Of a DNA stretch of 6,110 bases, positions 4,821 to 6,110 are shown one piece after another (the stretch's first letter is position 1; every line of letters begins with the position of its first letter). The translations under genes and the position numbers were made by a program. Source of the DNA: Bacteroidota bacterium (GTDB lineage Bacteria > Bacteroidota > Bacteroidia > NORP154); the NCBI GenBank assembly GCA_002401055.1, contig NVRZ01000212.1, positions 1 to 6,110 of the forward strand, given 5' to 3'. The notes under the pieces are model-generated. The model was not told the DNA's origin, made no database searches, and was given only the letters and a program-made list of their open reading frames with translations.

Positions 4821-5717
4821 ATGAGATATCACGACCCGGTATTGTTGGAGCAGGCAGTTGAAGGGTTGAATATCATGGCTGGCGGAACATATGTGGATGT
4901 CACTTTTGGGGGAGGAGGGCATTCCAAGGAAATTCTAAAGAAGCTAGACAAAGGAAGGTTGATAGCATTTGACAAAGATTCAGATGCAGTAAAAAACACA
5001 ATAACGCAGGACCAATTTTTACTGGTAACCCAAGATTTTAAAGAGATGGGCAACTGGATTCAACAAAATAACATCGGACCAATTGATGGTGTTTTGGCCG
5101 ACCTCGGAATCTCATCCCACCAAATTGACTCCCCTGAAAGGGGCTTTTCTATCAGATTCAATTCCGACTTGGATATGCGAATGGACACCAATGAAGAATT
5201 GAGTGCCATGAACTTGATCAATGAATACCCCGAAGAAGAATTAGCAAAAATATTTGCTGAATATGGAGAGCTGAGAGGAAGCTATAAAATGGCCCGTCTC
5301 ATTGTTGCAGCTAGAAAAAGTAAAAAGATAGAAAAGGCGGATGAACTTAAAGAAGTAGTTAAGTCTGTAACTCCCAGGGGAGGTGAGAATAAGTTCCTTG
5401 CCAAGCTGTTCCAGGCATTGCGAATCGCCGTGAATGATGAACTGTCGGCCTTGAAACAACTGCTTCAATCTTCTGGAGAAGTAATGAAGACTGGGGGCAG
5501 GCTGGTGATAATATCCTACCACTCTCTTGAGGACAGGCTGGTCAAGTACTACATCGAGCGTGGAGGGTTTGACTCAGAAATGGTGAAAGATATGTATGGC
5601 AATCCCCAGCTAATATTTAAGTCGATAAACAAGAAACCGATAATGGCAGATTCAGAAGAAATTGCCAGAAACAGACGAGCACGAAGTGCGAAAATGAGAA
5701 TTGCTGAAAAGCTATAG
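4821..5717 (+). CDS. rsmH: 16S rRNA (cytosine-1402 N4)-methyltransferase RsmH
   Basis: This is a full-length 298-residue protein, formerly called MraW. Signatures seen are the SAM-binding loop DVTFGGGGHS (27-36), the acidic ribose-binding FDKD (50-53), DLGISSHQID (94-103) followed by RGFSIRF and LDMRMD, the FQALRIAVNDEL stretch (197-208), SYHSLEDR (232-239) and the basic C-terminal NRRARSAKMR (284-293). The family transfers a methyl group from SAM to N4 of C1402 in the ribosomal P site, tuning decoding and start fidelity; it acts on the small subunit in the cytosol. The ATG follows the mraZ stop after AG (TGAAGATG), indicating translational coupling, and the next gene begins 2 nt after its stop. 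No abnormality was seen. Confidence 0.97.
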   Translation: MRYHDPVLLEQAVEGLNIMAGGTYVDVTFGGGGHSKEILKKLDKGRLIAFDKDSDAVKNTITQDQFLLVTQDFKEMGNWIQQNNIGPIDGVLADLGISSHQIDSPERGFSIRFNSDLDMRMDTNEELSAMNLINEYPEEELAKIFAEYGELRGSYKMARLIVAARKSKKIEKADELKEVVKSVTPRGGENKFLAKLFQALRIAVNDELSALKQLLQSSGEVMKTGGRLVIISYHSLEDRLVKYYIERGGFDSEMVKDMYGNPQLIFKSINKKPIMADSEEIARNRRARSAKMRIAEKL

Positions 5718-5719
5718 TT

Positions 5720-6076
5720 ATGGCTGCAAACAAGAAAACAGGAGCAAAGAGTGGCATGACAAGGTCATTTTTGGAAGTGTTGAACGGTAATTTTTTGACG
5801 AGAGAAAGTGCCATTAAACACCTACCGTTTATGCTCTTTCTGACGCTGTTAGTTTTAAGCTACATCGGTAACGCACACTACGCTGAAAAGACATTGAGGG
5901 AATCGGAAAAATTGAAAAGGAACCTGAAAGAATTGAGGTCGGCATATATAACAGCAAAGTTTGATTTAATGTTTAAAAGCCGTCAGTCGGAGATAGCGAG
6001 AGCAGTTGAAAACATGGGGCTAAAAGAATCGATAACCCCACCTAGAAAAATATCAATTATAAAAGACGATGTGTAA
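5720..6076 (+). CDS. ftsL: FtsL-like cell division protein (Bacteroidota type)
   Basis: This 118-residue protein has bitopic FtsL topology: a short basic cytoplasmic tail (residues 1-34), one membrane helix at about 35-52 (LPFMLFLTLLVLSYIG), then a periplasmic helix rich in Lys, Glu and Leu (about 54-100) that fits a coiled coil, including LRESEKLKRNLKELRSAY. Sequence identity to proteobacterial FtsL is not expected; the call rests on topology, size and the invariant place between rsmH and ftsI. FtsL forms the FtsQLB complex that activates septal peptidoglycan synthesis by FtsWI. The start at 5720 lies 2 nt after the rsmH stop, and the stop is 2 nt before the next gene. A later ATG at codon 13 is possible but would lose the tight spacing. 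Confidence 0.85.
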   Translation: MAANKKTGAKSGMTRSFLEVLNGNFLTRESAIKHLPFMLFLTLLVLSYIGNAHYAEKTLRESEKLKRNLKELRSAYITAKFDLMFKSRQSEIARAVENMGLKESITPPRKISIIKDDV

Positions 6077-6078
6077 TC

Positions 6079-6110
6079 ATGGATATTAAAAAAGACATAT
6101 TGTGGAAAGT
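6079..6110 (+). CDS. ftsI: Probable septal penicillin-binding protein FtsI, first codons only
   Basis: An ATG two nucleotides after the ftsL stop opens a frame that runs to the window edge, giving MDIKKDILWK and a partial codon. The N-terminus resembles the short cytoplasmic tail that precedes the membrane anchor of Bacteroidota FtsI/PBP2-type transpeptidases, and position after mraZ-rsmH-ftsL predicts exactly that gene. Ten residues cannot prove the domain content; the call is by synteny. The expected role is D,D-transpeptidation of septal peptidoglycan. Confidence 0.7.
   Translation, partial: MDIKKDILWK

Overview
This window is chromosomal housekeeping DNA from a member of the Bacteroidota, most likely a Cytophagales-type gliding or marine bacterium. 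The evidence is a gldB-gldC pair of the gliding family (known only from this phylum), a Bacteroidota-type FtsL, a PorT-like outer-membrane barrel, weak or absent Shine-Dalgarno sequences, moderate A+T content, and several matches to the phylum's TAnnTTTG -7 promoter element. The assignment below phylum level is a guess. There is no mobile element, CRISPR array, rRNA or tRNA.

Layout. Positions 1-418 (minus) hold the first 139 codons of glutamine-dependent NAD+ synthetase, cut by the window edge. Positions 492-1193 (minus) encode a secreted PorT-like beta-barrel protein. A very short divergent promoter region (about 1194-1241) separates it from gldB (1242-2276) and gldC (2278-2625), both plus strand. 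gldC converges on engB (2622-3230, minus) with a 4-bp overlap of the two stop codons. engB is preceded on the same strand by an alpha/beta hydrolase (3281-4039), probably one transcript. A 317-nt divergent control region (4040-4356) follows. On the plus strand comes the start of the division and cell wall (dcw) cluster: mraZ (4357-4818), rsmH (4821-5717), an FtsL-like gene (5720-6076), and the first codons of what should be the septal transpeptidase ftsI (6079 to the edge).

How the parts fit. The dcw genes are separated by exactly two nucleotides each, so they are one operon. The control region ahead of them carries direct repeats of GTGGTA on a 10-bp pitch. This is the architecture of operators bound by MraZ, the first gene's own product, so autoregulation of the division operon is the best-supported regulatory statement here. 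The hydrolase promoter at the other end of the same control region has a perfect TAnnTTTG box and a 6-bp-arm palindrome behind it. The box also argues that the hydrolase starts at an internal ATG and not at the upstream TTG.

I did not find an undescribed biological system. The observations most worth following are the MraZ operator array, the start-site and promoter overlaps, and the degenerate metalloprotease-like motif in GldB.
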